Source: Helicobacter canadensis MIT 98-5491 (GTDB lineage: Bacteria; Campylobacterota; Campylobacteria; Campylobacterales; Helicobacteraceae). From it: DNA of 64,000 bases. The position numbers and the translations under genes were made by a program. Positions 49,864-59,816 of this stretch are shown one piece after another. The DNA lies in the NCBI RefSeq assembly GCF_000162575.1, contig NZ_CM000776.2, positions 1,559,846 to 1,623,845 of the forward strand, written 5' to 3'. Each line of letters starts with the position of its first letter. Within the stretch, counting starts at the first letter, position 1. The notes under the pieces are model-generated. The model saw only the letters and a program-made list of their open reading frames with translations, was not told the DNA's origin and searched no databases.

Positions 49864-50485
49864 GATTAATAATAATAAAAATATTTTATTATTATTTGGT
49901 GGCTTTGCATCGCATTTTAGTCATTTTCAAAACTTTATCCCTAGCAATTACGATTGGATTTTACTCTCACATTATCAACATTTGGATTTTTCAACACTAG
50001 AAAATTTGCTACTTCCCTTGCAAAACAAAAATCTCCATTTGCTTGGATTTTCTATGGGAGTTTGGGTGGCTCATTTGTTTTTAAATCAAACTTCTATTGC
50101 TTCTAAATTCAAATCCAAAACAGCAGTAAATGGAACTGAGTATGGCATCCACGAAACCTATGGAATCAATCCCAAACTCTTTGCACTCACGCAAAAAAAA
50201 TTCAATCTAGAATCATTTAAACAAAATCTTTTTGGCAATCATTACCCACCCCCAAAGAATTTTTTATTTTTAGAAGAATCTCTACTCAAAGATGAGTTAA
50301 AATTTTTCTTAGATCATCAGCACCATATGGACAATTCCTCAAAATGGGATAGAATCATTATCTCATCTAATGATCTTGTTTTCCCCACACAAACACAAAA
50401 AAACTTTTGGGACTGCCAAGGATATAAACAGCAAATTTTAGAAATTGATGCTCCTCATTTTGCTTTTTTTGATTGGAAGTTTTGA
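49847..50485 (+). CDS. bioG: Pimeloyl-ACP methyl ester esterase BioG
   Basis: 212 residues from ATG 49847 (a TTG two codons upstream is an alternative). Short alpha/beta hydrolase of the DUF452 family: N-terminal LLLFGGFASHF, nucleophile Ser69 in GFSMGVWVA, and a C-terminal DAPHFAF His. It removes the methyl group that BioC adds, releasing pimeloyl-ACP. Position between bioF and bioC confirms the role. Confidence 0.92.
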   Translation: MNIYHKINNNKNILLLFGGFASHFSHFQNFIPSNYDWILLSHYQHLDFSTLENLLLPLQNKNLHLLGFSMGVWVAHLFLNQTSIASKFKSKTAVNGTEYGIHETYGINPKLFALTQKKFNLESFKQNLFGNHYPPPKNFLFLEESLLKDELKFFLDHQHHMDNSSKWDRIIISSNDLVFPTQTQKNFWDCQGYKQQILEIDAPHFAFFDWKF

Positions 50486-51216
50486 TGCTAAAAACCACCT
50501 TACAAAAAACTTTTTCTAAAGCACAAAATACTTACAACAAAGAAGCAATAATCCAAAATATAATGCAAGATACTTTGCTAGAGATTCTTACCCATCATCA
50601 AAATAACTCGCATTTTCAAAACATCCTAGAATTAGGTTGCGGCAGGGGTGGATTTTCAGAAAAAATAAGCAAAAAATTAACATATGATAATTTTGTAGCA
50701 TTGGATTTAATAGATTTTTCCCAAAGCTTTTTAGGCAAAAATATAGAATTCTTACAATTTGATATTGAAAATTTAGAAATGATAAAAAATATTTATCAAA
50801 ATATTACTTTTGATTTGATTGCTTCTAATGCTGCCCTGCAATGGACTAATCAATTTAAACTCCTGCCTAAATTTAGCCAACTCGCACACAAAAACTCTCT
50901 CTTACTTCTAGGAATCTTTGGCAAACATAATCTATGGGAAATGCGAGAATTCTTAGGTAATGGACTAGAATACCTTGATACCTTCAATTACAAAACACTC
51001 TTGCAACAAGAATGGGAAATCTTGGAATGTTTTAGCACATTGCACACTTTGCATTTTCATCATCCCCTAGAAGTCTTTAGGCATCTCAAAAATACCGGTG
51101 TGAATGTCTATAGCACTTCCCTTACTCTCACAAAAACTCATCTAAAATCTTATGAGGAACGCTTTGAAAATAATCTTACTTATGAGCCACTCTATATTTT
51201 TGCGCAAAAAAAGTAG
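50485..51216 (+). CDS. bioC: Malonyl-ACP O-methyltransferase BioC
   Basis: 243 residues from ATG 50485, which overlaps the bioG stop by one base. SAM-dependent methyltransferase: N-terminal KTTLQKTFSKAQNTYNKEA, SAM loop ILELGCGRGGFSEK and ASNAALQW (motif of the BioC family). It starts pimeloyl synthesis by methylating malonyl-ACP. Confidence 0.92.
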   Translation: MLKTTLQKTFSKAQNTYNKEAIIQNIMQDTLLEILTHHQNNSHFQNILELGCGRGGFSEKISKKLTYDNFVALDLIDFSQSFLGKNIEFLQFDIENLEMIKNIYQNITFDLIASNAALQWTNQFKLLPKFSQLAHKNSLLLLGIFGKHNLWEMREFLGNGLEYLDTFNYKTLLQQEWEILECFSTLHTLHFHHPLEVFRHLKNTGVNVYSTSLTLTKTHLKSYEERFENNLTYEPLYIFAQKK

Positions 51217-51267
51217 AATCTTAGAAAAACAATGTTATAACTCCACAAATCATTTTTAGGATCAAAA

Positions 51268-52014
51268 ATGGGAAAATCATTCACCCAAACTCCCTATTAT
51301 TTGCAAAAAGCCATTAAGGATTTTTTTAATCCTTTTATTCTCAGACTCGCACTCCTTCCATTTATTATTTCTTTAGTTTTTTGGATTACTATTTTTTATT
51401 TTTTTAGCAAGGATGTGATGACAAATTTATTTGCCTTGATTCAACCCTATTTAACCATTGAAACTTCTTGGCTTTCTTGGATTCAAGCTCCGCTAGAGTT
51501 TCTTGCTCATACTTTTTTATTTATCATTATAATGGTATTTTTTTGGTTATTACAATTCTTAACACTTATGTTAATCAATGCTTTTTTAACCCCTTTTGTT
51601 GTTCAATTTATTCATAAACAACATTATTCTTCTATTTTGATTCAACCTGACACAGCCTTTTTTGTTTCTCTTTTATTTTTGATCATTTCTTATGTGATCT
51701 ATGCAATGCTTTTTTTATGTTTGCTTCCTTTTTACTTTATCCCACCCATTTGGATAATTGGAATCACTTTTTTAAATTATTGGCTATTTTCTAAAATACT
51801 TCTCCAAGATGTTGGCGAAAATATTTTTAGCCAACAAGAATTTACCCATACTAAACAAATCCATAAAAATGCTATAAGAAGCTTAATAATACCTCTATTT
51901 CTTTTAAGCCTTATTCCTTTTGTTAGTTTTTTTGTGCCTCTTTTTTCTTCTATTGCTCTTACACATTTATTTTTTCATATCAAGGGGGATTTAAAAGATG
52001 GAAATTCAAATTGA
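51268..52014 (+). CDS. EI24 domain-containing membrane protein
   Basis: 248 residues with about five to six membrane segments and the EI24/CysZ-like pattern (NPFILRLALLPFIISLVFW; LPFYFIPPIWIIGITFLNYWLFS). CysZ imports sulfate, but the campylobacterial members are too divergent to assign a substrate. It overlaps dnaB by 17 nt. Confidence 0.8.
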   Translation: MGKSFTQTPYYLQKAIKDFFNPFILRLALLPFIISLVFWITIFYFFSKDVMTNLFALIQPYLTIETSWLSWIQAPLEFLAHTFLFIIIMVFFWLLQFLTLMLINAFLTPFVVQFIHKQHYSSILIQPDTAFFVSLLFLIISYVIYAMLFLCLLPFYFIPPIWIIGITFLNYWLFSKILLQDVGENIFSQQEFTHTKQIHKNAIRSLIIPLFLLSLIPFVSFFVPLFSSIALTHLFFHIKGDLKDGNSN

Positions 52015-53443
52015 ACGCGCCGTTTTAAGCTCTATTTTTTTTGATCCAGAACAACTAGATTTTGTTTCTGAGACACTCGCACCCGAAGATTTTTCATACA
52101 CGCCTAATCAAAATATTTTTGCTGCTATGTTAGAACTTAGGCGACTTGATATGCCTATTGATGAAGAATTTATTCTCAAAAAATCCACAAAATCTCGCCC
52201 TATCGATCAAGAAGAAATTCTAAATATTCTAAGCACAAGCCCCATTAGTGATATTCACGCTTATACAAAAGAAATTAAAGAAGATTCTACAAGAAGAAAA
52301 TTGCATTCCCTAGCTATGAAAATTAATGAAGCAAGTAATGATTCAGATAACCCTGCAAAAGATATTATCGACTATCTTCAAAGCGAACTTTATAAAATCA
52401 CCAACATTCACGAAAATAAAGAATTTCGTGATTCTAAAGAAGTAACAACCGCTACTTTGCGTTACATTGAAGAAATCAAAAAACGCGGAAATTCTGTGCT
52501 TATTGGTGTAGATACAGGCTTTCACTCACTTAATGAAAAAACCACCGGCTTTGGAAAAGGAGATTTGATTATTGTCGCAGCGCGTCCTGCAATGGGTAAA
52601 ACCACGCTTGTTTTGAATATGGCACAAAAAGCATTAGATACAGGCAGAGGAGTTGCGTTTTTTAGTCTTGAAATGCCCGCTGAACAACTAATGTTAAGAA
52701 TGCTTTCGGCTAAAACTTCTATTGCCTTACAACATTTACGCGTAGGAAATTTACAAGATGAAGAATGGGAACAACTCTCTCACGCAGCTGATATTATGGC
52801 AAATGCACCACTTTTTATTGATGATAATAGCCTCCTTACTATTCATCAATTCCGCACTAAAATGCGAAAAATTAAATCAAAGCACCCAGAAATTGGACTT
52901 GCTGTAATTGATTATTTACAACTTATGAGTAGCACTGATGGCAAAAAAGATCGCCACCAAGAAGTAAGCGAGATTAGTAGAGGACTAAAAATGATTGCAA
53001 GGGAATTAGAAATTCCCATCATCGCCCTTTCTCAACTTAATAGAAGTCTAGAATCCCGAAGCGACAGACGCCCTATGCTTTCAGATTTACGAGAATCTGG
53101 ATCTATTGAGCAAGATGCGGATATTATTTTGTTTGTTTATCGTGATGCTGTTTATAAACAAAAAGATGAAAAAGAAAAAGAAGAAGCTGCTAGAAAAGAA
53201 GGCAAGGAATATAAATCCACATTTGTCCCAAAAAATGAAGAAGAAGCAGAAATTATTATTGGAAAACAAAGAAATGGTCCAACAGGCGTTGTTAAACTTA
53301 CTTTTCACAAGCATTGCACACGATTTGTTGATTCTACTGATTCAAGTAATGCCCTAGAAATCATCTATGAATCCACCGCACAAACAACACAAACGCATTT
53401 CACACCGCCAGAAAATAATCAAATAGAAGCCCCTATCATTTAA
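51998..53443 (+). CDS. dnaB: Replicative DNA helicase DnaB
   Basis: 481 residues: N-terminal dimerisation domain, linker, and RecA-like helicase with Walker A ARPAMGKTTL, Walker B LAVIDYLQLM and the QxxxR-type motif IGKQRNGPTG. C-terminus includes a Lys/Glu-rich insertion (KDEKEKEEAARKEGKEYKS). It unwinds DNA at the fork. No intein. Confidence 0.97.
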   Translation: MEIQIERAVLSSIFFDPEQLDFVSETLAPEDFSYTPNQNIFAAMLELRRLDMPIDEEFILKKSTKSRPIDQEEILNILSTSPISDIHAYTKEIKEDSTRRKLHSLAMKINEASNDSDNPAKDIIDYLQSELYKITNIHENKEFRDSKEVTTATLRYIEEIKKRGNSVLIGVDTGFHSLNEKTTGFGKGDLIIVAARPAMGKTTLVLNMAQKALDTGRGVAFFSLEMPAEQLMLRMLSAKTSIALQHLRVGNLQDEEWEQLSHAADIMANAPLFIDDNSLLTIHQFRTKMRKIKSKHPEIGLAVIDYLQLMSSTDGKKDRHQEVSEISRGLKMIARELEIPIIALSQLNRSLESRSDRRPMLSDLRESGSIEQDADIILFVYRDAVYKQKDEKEKEEAARKEGKEYKSTFVPKNEEEAEIIIGKQRNGPTGVVKLTFHKHCTRFVDSTDSSNALEIIYESTAQTTQTHFTPPENNQIEAPII

Positions 53444-53575
53444 AATTTACTCTCAAATCTTTCAATAAAAAAGCCTTTAGTAAAGACTTGAGAGACAAAA
53501 AGTATCACAGAATTTCACGCCTATAAAAAAGTAAAAAGATTCTTACCTAAAATTATTTTAATATGTGCAATTCTT

Positions 53576-53584
53576 TGCTATACT
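53576..53584 (+). promoter_or_regulatory. idh promoter (-10)
   Basis: TGCTATACT, an extended -10, about 32 nt before the ATG at 53616; CAAAGGACAC is the ribosome binding site. Confidence 0.6.
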
Positions 53585-53615
53585 CTAGAGAATTTATTTC
53601 TAACAAAGGACACTT

Positions 53616-55802
53616 ATGAAAATAACTTACACTCTTACAGACGAATCCCCAGCATTAGCGACTTATTCTTTTTTACCTATTGTTAAAGCCTTTTTAAAAA
53701 AAGCAGAAATTGAAGTTGAAACTTCTGATATTTCATTAGCTGCTAGAATCCTAGCTCAATTTCCAGAAAATGGTTATAAAGACGAACTAGCTTTACTTGG
53801 AAATCTTGTAGAAAAACCTGATGCAAATCTCATCAAAACGCCTAATATCTCTGCTTCCATTCCACAACTTAAAGCTGCTATTGCTGAATTGCAACAAAAA
53901 GGCTTTAAGATTCCAAACTTCCCTGATGAGCCAAAAAATGATGCAGAAAAAACTATTAAAGAAAAATATCAAAAGGTATTAGGAAGTGCTGTAAATCCCG
54001 TTTTGCGACAAGGAAACTCCGATAGAAGAAGCACCAAAGCTGTTAAAGAATATGCCAAAAAAAATCCTTACAAAGTGGTGCCTTTTAATAAAGATTCTAA
54101 AAGTCGAGTTTCTTATATGCAAAAGGGAGATTTCTTTGATAATGAAAAAGCAATTTTAATCCAAAATCCAACCACTGCAAAGATTGAATTCATTGGAAGC
54201 AAAGGCACTGAAATCCTAAAAGATAATTTAAAACTAGAAAAAAATGAGATTCTAGATGCGACCTTTATGAGCGTGGAAAATTTAAGTCAATTTTATGAAG
54301 ACCAAATAAAAATTTGCAAAAATGAAAATCTCTTACTCTCTTTGCATTTAAAAGCCACAATGATGAAAGTGAGCGATCCTATTATCTTTGGTTATGCTGT
54401 TAAAGCATACTTCAAAGAATTATTTGATAGCTTTAAAGAAGAATTTGAAACACTTGGAATCAACCCAAATAATGGTATTTCAGAGCTTCTAAGCAAAATA
54501 GAAAATTCTAGCAAAAAAGCAGAAATACTTGCTAAATATAATGAGATTCTTGCCAAAAATGCTCCACTTTCTATGGTTAATTCTGACAAAGGAATTACAA
54601 ATTTACATGTTCCTAGCGATGTGATTGTAGATGCTTCTATGCCTGCAATGTTAAAAAATGGCGCAAAACTTTGGGATAAAGAAGGCAAAGAACGCGATAC
54701 TAATGCACTAATTCCTGATAAAACTTATGCAACTATTTATGAGGCTGTGATTGAGGATTTACACCAAAATGGAACACTTGATCCAAAAACTCTAGGAAGT
54801 GTCTCTAATGTAGGCTTGATGGCAAAAAAAGCTCAAGAATATGGTTCTCACGATAAAACTTTCGTTGCAAAAGAAGATGGTATTTTTAGAATCACTGATA
54901 AAAATGGTAATACACTCTTAGAACACAAAGTGCAAAAAGGCGATATTTACAGAGCTAATCAAGCTAAATACGATGCTGTTTTAAATTGGATTGATTTAGG
55001 AATCCAAAGAGCAGATATCACTGGAAACACTGCAATCTTTTGGCTTGATGAAAAACGCCCTAGCAATAAAATTATGATTGACTTAGTTAAACAAAGATTG
55101 CAAGAAAAAGGCAAAGAAATTGCAATTTTAGCTCCTAAAGAGGCTTGTTTAGAATCACTTAAACTTATTCGTGCAGGAAAAGACTGCATTTCAATCACAG
55201 GCAATGTATTGCGAGATTACTTGACAGATTTATTCCCCATTTTAGAACTTGGCACAAGTGCAAAAATGCTCTCTGTAGTGCCAATGCTAAATGGTGGAGC
55301 TATGTTTGAGACAGGAGCAGGAGGAAGTGCTCCAAAACAAGTAGAACAACTTATTGAAGAAAATCACTTGCGTTGGGATAGCTTGGGAGAATTCTTAGCC
55401 TTGCAAGCAAGTTTAGAATTTTTTGCTCAAAAAACTAATAATGCTAAAGCTCAAATACTAGCAAACTGCCTTGATGAAGCAATCGCCAAATGGCTTGATA
55501 ACAACAAAGCTCCATCAAGAAAAGTCAAAGAAGATGACAACCGCACTAGTCATTTTTATTTGGCAATGTATTTTGCAAATGCACTAGCCAATCAAAATAA
55601 AGATACAAATCTACAAGACTTCTTTAAAACTATAGCAGAAGAATTCAATGCTAATGAAAGTAAGATTCACCAAGAATATCTAGAAGCTCAAGGTGTAAAA
55701 GTAGATTTAGGTGGTTATTATAAATTTGATGATGCAAAATGCAATGCGATTATGCGTCCAAGTGCAACTTTCAATACTATTTTAGAGAAAATCTCTAAAT
55801 AA
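53616..55802 (+). CDS. Isocitrate dehydrogenase, NADP-dependent, monomeric
   Basis: 728 residues, the length and sequence of the monomeric IDH-II type rather than the 420-residue homodimer. N-terminus MKITYTLTDESPALATYSFLP, RQGNSDRRS near 133-141 for isocitrate binding, and MVNSDKGITNLHVPSDVIVDASMPAM. It makes 2-oxoglutarate in the TCA cycle. Has its own promoter. Confidence 0.95.
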   Translation: MKITYTLTDESPALATYSFLPIVKAFLKKAEIEVETSDISLAARILAQFPENGYKDELALLGNLVEKPDANLIKTPNISASIPQLKAAIAELQQKGFKIPNFPDEPKNDAEKTIKEKYQKVLGSAVNPVLRQGNSDRRSTKAVKEYAKKNPYKVVPFNKDSKSRVSYMQKGDFFDNEKAILIQNPTTAKIEFIGSKGTEILKDNLKLEKNEILDATFMSVENLSQFYEDQIKICKNENLLLSLHLKATMMKVSDPIIFGYAVKAYFKELFDSFKEEFETLGINPNNGISELLSKIENSSKKAEILAKYNEILAKNAPLSMVNSDKGITNLHVPSDVIVDASMPAMLKNGAKLWDKEGKERDTNALIPDKTYATIYEAVIEDLHQNGTLDPKTLGSVSNVGLMAKKAQEYGSHDKTFVAKEDGIFRITDKNGNTLLEHKVQKGDIYRANQAKYDAVLNWIDLGIQRADITGNTAIFWLDEKRPSNKIMIDLVKQRLQEKGKEIAILAPKEACLESLKLIRAGKDCISITGNVLRDYLTDLFPILELGTSAKMLSVVPMLNGGAMFETGAGGSAPKQVEQLIEENHLRWDSLGEFLALQASLEFFAQKTNNAKAQILANCLDEAIAKWLDNNKAPSRKVKEDDNRTSHFYLAMYFANALANQNKDTNLQDFFKTIAEEFNANESKIHQEYLEAQGVKVDLGGYYKFDDAKCNAIMRPSATFNTILEKISK

Positions 55803-55981
55803 ACCTTTGGGGCTTTTGCTCCTTAACTGCTTCCTTTAGCCTTCAAAATATAATCCATTAAACCTTTTGTTAAAGCAAACACATTTCATCAATTTTTGTT
55901 AGTAAATTACATTAATTTTTAGAGTTTTTTAGAAAGTATTAGCACATAAATTGTGTGTAATGAGATAATAAGACTTAGGGC
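55803..55981. other. Intergenic region after idh
   Basis: AT-rich with no clear hairpin terminator; it separates idh from the converging restriction-enzyme pseudogene. Confidence 0.5.
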
Positions 55982-56745
55982 TTAATTAAAATTATATTTT
56001 GAAAATAACTCACAAGGGTTAAGTTTAAATTGTAGCATCTTAGCACTTTCTCTGCCACCATCACCACCTTTTCTTTGTATCGTAATCTTACCTATTTTTA
56101 AACTGCCTTTTTCTGTAATTCTTACTTCACCACTATAAAAATTTATAACCTCATTAATAGGTTTTAAAATCCATTGCAAATCTTTTAATTCCTATTTCAA
56201 AATTACCAAAAACCACTCACTAGCAAATTGGCCTCTACCTTTTAAAATATCATTTAAAATCAATATTTTATTTTTTTCAAAAAACTCAACTACACTAGCT
56301 TGTTCTGCCTGTAAAAATTCATCTAAAAACATCCGCCTTGAATCTCTCGGATTATCTATGTTAGGAGGAATTTCGCCACTAAAGCGTTGTAAAATATTAC
56401 AAATATTATCTGGGATATTCCACAATGCTTTATAAGATTTTATCCAACGCTTATCAATTTGATTAAAACCTTGCGGATTTGATACAAGCTTTACTTGAAT
56501 ATTTTGCACATCTTGTAAATTTTTCAATTTTATTTGTATTAAAATCACGACTTGTACATCTGCCTTGTAGCTCCCTTTAATTTTTTGTGCCTTCACTTCT
56601 TTGATTTCTGAGAGTTGATAATTCATTGCTCTTAGCCATTCTTGAGCCAATGTATCACTTTCCCAATTATTAAATGTAGTAACTACGAAATCCTCATTTT
56701 AAAACCCTTTTTGGCTGTTTTTGATCCCAATTCAATTTTATCCAT
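55982..56745 (-). pseudogene. Type II restriction endonuclease, broken by a frameshift and a nonsense codon
   Basis: Start ATG 56745 overlaps the methylase stop by 8 nt (ATGGATAA). The first 16 codons read MDKIELGSKTAKKGFK, then the frame is lost at the A4 run 56697-56700. Adding one A joins it to NEDFVVTTFNNWESD and the long open part to 56192. There an in-frame TAG (56192-56194) interrupts, and the same frame continues to 55982 with GKITIQRKGGDGGRES. Joined, the protein is about 254 residues. KADVQVVILIQIKLKN and QVKLVSNP look like a PD-(D/E)xK core. Specificity not identified. Inactive unless the lesions are sequencing errors. Confidence 0.85.
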
Positions 56746-57703
56746 TGCTACCTTCTCTTAATTTTGTTGCAAGTGCTTCTATTACATTTACGCTCATAGC
56801 ATTTCCACATTGCCTTAAAATATCGCTTTGCTTTAAAGTGTTTATTTTTATTTTGAAGTCTTGTAATTTATCAAATCCTTGTAGCTTTAATGCCTCATAT
56901 CCACTCAATTTATATAACTTTTTATTATATACATAAAGCAATCCCTGTCTATCTCTTCTTATTGTTGGAATTTTATTCCTATACAATCTTAAATCACTTT
57001 GTCTTGTGTCTAAGATTAAAAAATCTTCCTCTAATAATGATGCCAAATCATATTTATTTTGATTGTATTTATTATTTAAATACTTTAAGAATGTAGCGTA
57101 GCTTTGTGATTCTTTTAAGAATTCATTTTCTTGCTCTGGCGATAAAAAACATTCAATATTTTTATGTTTTGTATGAAACATAAAATCAAAATTTTTATCC
57201 ATTATATTATGGATTCCCACAAAATACACCCTTTCTCTAGAGTGTGCTAAGCCAAAATCGATTGTGTTTAAGACCTTGTGAAAAACTTTATAGTTACAAG
57301 ATTCTAATAACATAATTGCCTGTTTTAATGTTTCGCCCTTTTGATGATTAATAAAGCCTTTTACATTTTCTAAAATAAAATATTTTGGTTGTTTTATTTT
57401 GAGGATTTCTATTAAATCAAATAAGATTTGACCTTTTTACTTATTTTTAAATCCTTCTCTTTTGCCAACAATGCTAAAACTCTGGCAGGGGAAACCACTA
57501 ATCAATAAATCAAAATTGGGGAGTTTGTTTGAATTGATTTTTGTTAAATCCCCAAATTCTAATTCATTTGTGGTGTCAAAGAATGTTTTGTATGTTTTAA
57601 TTGCTTCCTTATCAATTTCACTAAAACCTAGACATTTAAAACCATTTAATTCAAGACCTAGCCTGCCACCACCAATGCCACTACAAAAATCAATAAAAGT
57701 CAA
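56738..57703 (-). pseudogene. C5-cytosine DNA methyltransferase, broken by one in-frame TAA
   Basis: 322 codons in a single frame, interrupted only by TAA at 57437-57439. Motif I (DFCSGIGGGRLGLE) and the catalytic motif IV (GFPCQSFS) are before the stop. Motif VI (ENV), motif VIII (SRERVYFVG) and motif X (QCGNAMSVNVIEAL) are after it. All motifs are intact, so the inactivation looks recent. The start is 3 nt after the argG stop, so it may depend on the argG promoter. The paired nuclease follows with an 8-nt overlap. Confidence 0.88.
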
Positions 57704-57705
57704 TC

Positions 57706-58923
57706 TTACTTCCTTGCTTTCCCTGCGATGATAAATCTTAGTGCATTGAGTTTGATAAATCCTGCGGCGTCTTTTTGGTTATATACAGAATCTTCCTCAA
57801 AGGTGCTATAAGCCGCATTAAAGAGTGAATTTCTAGATTCTCTACCTAGCACAGTTACATTGCCTTTATATAGCTCTAGCCTCACGACACCCTCGACTTT
57901 TTCTTGTGTCTTATCAATCAATGCTTGTAGCGCCTCGCGCTCTGGGCTAAACCAATAGCCATTATAAATAAGCTCGGCATATTTTGGCATTATCGAATCT
58001 TTTAGGTGTGCCGCTTCTCTATCAAGGCATAGAGATTCTATAGCGCGATGTGCTTTTAGATAGATTGTTCCACCCGGAGTTTCATAGCACCCACGCGATT
58101 TCATACCCACATAGCGATTTTCTACCAAATCAAGTCGCCCAATGCCATTCTCTCCGCCAAGCTTGTTAAGTTTTGCCCAAAATTCTGCAGGGCTTAGCTT
58201 CTCACCATTAATTGCTACGCCATCACCTTTTTCAAAACTAATGGTAATGATAGTTGGGTTATCAGGGGCATTTTTGGGGCTTACACTCCATCGCCACATA
58301 TCTTCTTCGGGTGCAACATTTGGATCTTCTAGAATCTGCCCTTCATAGCTTATATGCAAGAGATTTGCGTCCATTGAATAAGGCGATTTATTTTGCTTTT
58401 TTTCAATCTCAATGCCTGCAGATTCTGCATAAGCAAGTAATTTTTCGCGACTATTTAAATCCCACTCTCTCCAAGGCGCGATGACTTTTATATCAGGATT
58501 TAGCGCATAAGCTCCAAGCTCAAATCGCACTTGATCATTGCCTTTGCCAGTTGCGCCGTGTGCTATGGCATCAGCGCCCACTTCTCGAGCGATTTCTACA
58601 AGTCTTTTGGCAATCAAAGGGCGTGCGATGCTTGTGCCAAGGAGATATTCTCCCTCATAAATCGTATTTGCCCTAAACATAGGAAATACAAAATCGCGTA
58701 TAAATTCTTCACGCAAATCATCAATAAAAATATTTTGCGGTTTTATGCCTAATTTCAAGGCTTTTGCTCGTGCAGGTTCTACTTCTTCGCCTTGCCCAAT
58801 GTCTGCTGTAAATGTTACCACTTCGCAGCCATATGTGTCTCCAAGCCATTTGAGAATCACGCTTGTATCAAGCCCACCGCTATATGCCAAAACCACTTTT
58901 TTGATATCTTTTGTTTTTTCCAT
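57706..58923 (-). CDS. argG: Argininosuccinate synthase
   Basis: 405 residues. N-terminal [15 protein letters not shown] nucleotide-binding motif, [15 protein letters not shown] and [16 protein letters not shown] are ArgG signatures. Joins citrulline and aspartate in arginine synthesis. AAGGAG precedes the ATG. A minus-strand TATAAT lies at 58948-58953. Confidence 0.97.
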   Translation of the reverse strand: MEKTKDIKKVVLAYSGGLDTSVILKWLGDTYGCEVVTFTADIGQGEEVEPARAKALKLGIKPQNIFIDDLREEFIRDFVFPMFRANTIYEGEYLLGTSIARPLIAKRLVEIAREVGADAIAHGATGKGNDQVRFELGAYALNPDIKVIAPWREWDLNSREKLLAYAESAGIEIEKKQNKSPYSMDANLLHISYEGQILEDPNVAPEEDMWRWSVSPKNAPDNPTIITISFEKGDGVAINGEKLSPAEFWAKLNKLGGENGIGRLDLVENRYVGMKSRGCYETPGGTIYLKAHRAIESLCLDREAAHLKDSIMPKYAELIYNGYWFSPEREALQALIDKTQEKVEGVVRLELYKGNVTVLGRESRNSLFNAAYSTFEEDSVYNQKDAAGFIKLNALRFIIAGKARK

Positions 58924-58944
58924 AATTTGCTCCTTTTAATTTTT

Positions 58945-58985
58945 ACAATTATATAGTATGATAAATTAATATAGTTTTAGATACA
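58945..58985. promoter_or_regulatory. Divergent promoter region argG / S4 gene
   Basis: 92 nt between two outward genes. The minus strand carries TATAAT (58948-58953) for argG, and the plus strand has TAGATACAAT near 58978-58987 before the S4-domain gene. Confidence 0.5.
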
Positions 58986-59015
58986 ATACCCACAAAAATT
59001 TTTAGGCTTACGACA

Positions 59016-59267
59016 ATGAGAATCGATAAATTTCTTAATGCTGTTAATATTACAAAAAGACGCACCATAGCTCAAGATATGATTGAAAATGGTGTTGTAA
59101 AAATTGCTGGAATCAGTGTCAAAGCAAGTCGAGATGTGAAAGTGGGAGATATTATTGAAATTGCCTTTTTAGAAAAATCAAGATTCTTTGAAATCTTGCA
59201 AATTCCCACTCAAAAAACAATCAAGAAAGATGAATCACATTTATATTATAGAGAAATTACAAAATAA
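59016..59267 (+). CDS. S4-domain RNA-binding protein
   Basis: 83 residues made almost entirely of one S4 domain (MRIDKFLNAVNITKRRTIAQDMIENGVVKIAG, KVGDIIEIAF). Resembles HslR/RqcP-type small S4 proteins that bind stalled 50S subunits; which of these is uncertain. Nine bases before the next gene. Confidence 0.85.
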   Translation: MRIDKFLNAVNITKRRTIAQDMIENGVVKIAGISVKASRDVKVGDIIEIAFLEKSRFFEILQIPTQKTIKKDESHLYYREITK

Positions 59268-59276
59268 GGTTTTATA

Positions 59277-59816
59277 ATGATTTGCTGTGCTGGAAAAATT
59301 GAAAGTTTCTCTTTTGCTAAAAGTATTGGTATTGGTCTTATAGAAAGTGCAATGAATCTTACACAACTTATTTTTTATGAAAAACCAAGCGAAATAGTCT
59401 TTGTAGGAACTTGTGGTTGTTATGATGATTCTAAGCCTTTATTAGAAATCTTTGAATCACAAAGTGCGGCAAATATTGAGCTTTCTTTTTTACAACAAGA
59501 TTCTTACACTCCCTTAGATAATTGTATTTCTTTAGAAAATGTTTCACATGAAACATTAAGCAATATTGTTAATTCAAGTAATTACATTACAACTAATTCT
59601 AGTCTTGCACAAAAACTAACAAAACTTGGAATCTTATATGAAAATATGGAATTTTTTAGTGTATTACAAGTTGCAAAACATTATGAAATACCCGCTTTAG
59701 GAATCTTTTGTAGCACAAACCATATTCATAAAGAAAGCCAAAAAGAATTTTTTTCTAATCATAAAAAAGCAATGCAAAATTTAGAAGATTATATTAGGAC
59801 AAGAAAAAATGGATAA
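59277..59816 (+). CDS. Phosphorylase-like protein upstream of rlmN
   Basis: 179 residues. The pattern [14 protein letters not shown] followed by [22 protein letters not shown] and ALGIFCSTN is reminiscent of the purine-nucleoside phosphorylase (PNP/MTAN) fold, but the protein is shorter than MTAN (~230). A similar gene precedes rlmN in C. jejuni (from memory). It overlaps rlmN by 8 nt. Activity unproven. Confidence 0.65.
   Translation: MICCAGKIESFSFAKSIGIGLIESAMNLTQLIFYEKPSEIVFVGTCGCYDDSKPLLEIFESQSAANIELSFLQQDSYTPLDNCISLENVSHETLSNIVNSSNYITTNSSLAQKLTKLGILYENMEFFSVLQVAKHYEIPALGIFCSTNHIHKESQKEFFSNHKKAMQNLEDYIRTRKNG

Noticed and set aside
53087..53357. Two overlapping short frames within dnaB, rich in Lys or Phe
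   Set aside because: Shadows of the Lys/Glu-rich insertion of DnaB.
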